DNA of 5,646 nucleotides from positions 1 through 5,646 of the forward strand of contig WFVK01000129.1 of the NCBI GenBank assembly GCA_015491705.1, written 5' to 3'. Shown here piece by piece: positions 4,888 to 5,646 of this stretch (the first letter of the stretch is position 1; every line of letters begins with the position of its first letter). The notes under the pieces were generated by a model. The model saw only the letters and a program-made list of their open reading frames with translations. It did no database searches and was not told where the DNA came from. The stretch is from Nitrospirota bacterium. Its GTDB lineage: Bacteria; Nitrospirota; Thermodesulfovibrionia; UBA6902. Made by a program: the position numbers and the translations under genes.

Positions 4888-5646
4888 ATGTTTAAGATTT
4901 TAAAAAAACAGGAGTTGTCAGAGAGTATAACCCTGTTTGAGATTGACGCAAGAGACATTGCAAAAAAAGCTGAACCCGGCAATTTCATTGTCCTCAAGAT
5001 ACATGAGGAAGGCGAGAGAATCCCGCTTACCATAGCGGACTTCGACAGGGAGAGAGGAACCCTGACCACGGTCTTCCAGAAGGTCGGCAAGACCACCCAT
5101 CACCTCGGAACACTGAATGAAGGGGATTATATATCCGACGTAATAGGCCCCCTCGGCATCAACTCCCACATAGAAAATTTCGGCAAAGTGGTATGCGTCG
5201 GAGGAGGCGTGGGGATAGCGCCTGTCTATCCCATAACAAGGGCACTGAAGCAGGCCGGCAATTACGTGTTTTCAATCATAGGCGCAAGGACAAAGTCCCT
5301 CCTGTTCTGGGAGGACAGGATGCGCGGGGTCTCGGATGAGCTGATTGTCACAACGGATGACGGCTCCTACGGCAGAAAGGCCGTTGTAACCGTTCCCCTT
5401 GAAGAACTCCTGAACAAACACACCGATATAAAGCTGGTTATCGCCATCGGTCCCGCCATCATGATGAAATTCGTCTGCAAGACAACCGAGAAATACAATG
5501 TAAAGACCATGGTCAGCCTGAACTCGATCATGATCGACGGCACGGGGATGTGCGGCGGGTGCAGGGTGGAGGTCGGGGGAGAGACAAAGTTCTGCTGCGT
5601 GGACGGTCCTGACTTTGACGGACACAAGGTTGACTTTGACCTGCTC
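4888..5646 (+). CDS. nfnA: NfnA/SudB-like ferredoxin:NAD(P) oxidoreductase subunit, 3'-partial
   Basis: The first 253 residues of a protein usually about 280 long; the window ends within the gene. It is the FAD/NAD-binding, [2Fe-2S] subunit of the flavin-based electron-bifurcating NfnAB (or SudAB) complex that couples reduced ferredoxin, NADH and NADP. Residues 1-95 are the FAD-binding barrel with RIPLTIAD (44-51). Residues 98-200 are the nucleotide-binding domain with VCVGGGVGIAPVYP (102-115) and AIGPAIMM (186-193). The cluster site is DGTGMCGGC (217-225) plus C237 in KFCCVDGPDFDG, giving C222, C225, C237 and the probable aspartate ligand D217 known from this family. The aspartate argues against PyrK, which uses four cysteines. 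GGAGGG at 4878-4883 is the ribosome site, 4 nt before ATG. The partner NfnB/GltD-like subunit is expected beyond the window. SudB or an NADH-specific relative remains possible. Confidence 0.85.
   Translation, partial: MFKILKKQELSESITLFEIDARDIAKKAEPGNFIVLKIHEEGERIPLTIADFDRERGTLTTVFQKVGKTTHHLGTLNEGDYISDVIGPLGINSHIENFGKVVCVGGGVGIAPVYPITRALKQAGNYVFSIIGARTKSLLFWEDRMRGVSDELIVTTDDGSYGRKAVVTVPLEELLNKHTDIKLVIAIGPAIMMKFVCKTTEKYNVKTMVSLNSIMIDGTGMCGGCRVEVGGETKFCCVDGPDFDGHKVDFDLL

Noticed and set aside
1..5646. Phage, transposon, CRISPR or defence system
   Set aside because: No transposase, integrase, inverted terminal repeats, spaced direct repeats or defence-type domains are visible; all genes have ordinary metabolic or signalling relatives.

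Overview
The window reads as chromosome of a free-living, probably anaerobic bacterium. The sequence shows moderately high GC coding DNA, heavy use of AGG/AGA for arginine and ATA for isoleucine, AGGAGG-type ribosome sites, an LL-diaminopimelate aminotransferase, and an NfnA-like electron-bifurcation subunit beside a receiver/H-protein fusion. I infer a Nitrospirota (Thermodesulfovibrio-like) or deltaproteobacterial lineage; this is a judgement from gene content, not a proven assignment. There are no mobile elements, CRISPR arrays, tRNA or rRNA genes.

Layout. (1) 1-168 is an ambiguous edge region holding a perfect TATAAT box and a small hairpin. (2) 169-990 is a tight two-gene unit with a 3-bp gap: an ADP-ribose-pyrophosphatase-like Nudix hydrolase and a small GGQ release-factor-like ribosome-rescue protein, followed by a terminator-like GC hairpin and T8. 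(3) 991-1183 holds a good extended -10 promoter and a roughly 130-nt leader that folds on paper into three nested helices (8, 7 and 6 bp) before the TTG start of dapL (1184-2362). (4) Convergent to dapL is an orphan NarL/FixJ-type response regulator (2395-3027, minus strand, GTG start). (5) A 351-bp divergent intergenic region (3028-3378) carries one extended -10 promoter on each strand plus hairpins. (6) 3379-5646+ is a same-strand run: a stand-alone GHKL ATPase with a novel C-terminal part, a receiver domain fused to an H-protein-like domain that has lost its lipoyl lysine, and the FAD/NAD/[2Fe-2S] subunit of an NfnAB/SudAB-type bifurcating ferredoxin:NAD(P) oxidoreductase, cut by the window end.

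How the genes may work together. DapL makes LL-diaminopimelate in one step for lysine and peptidoglycan. The Nudix and rescue-factor genes are housekeeping and repair. The most interesting part is the right half: an ATPase without the histidine phosphotransfer domain, a phosphorylatable receiver tethered to a lipoate-free H-protein fold, and an electron-bifurcating flavoprotein. I infer a signalling module that tunes or senses the redox enzyme encoded with it; the receiver fusion has no DNA-binding domain, so its output is probably protein-protein contact.
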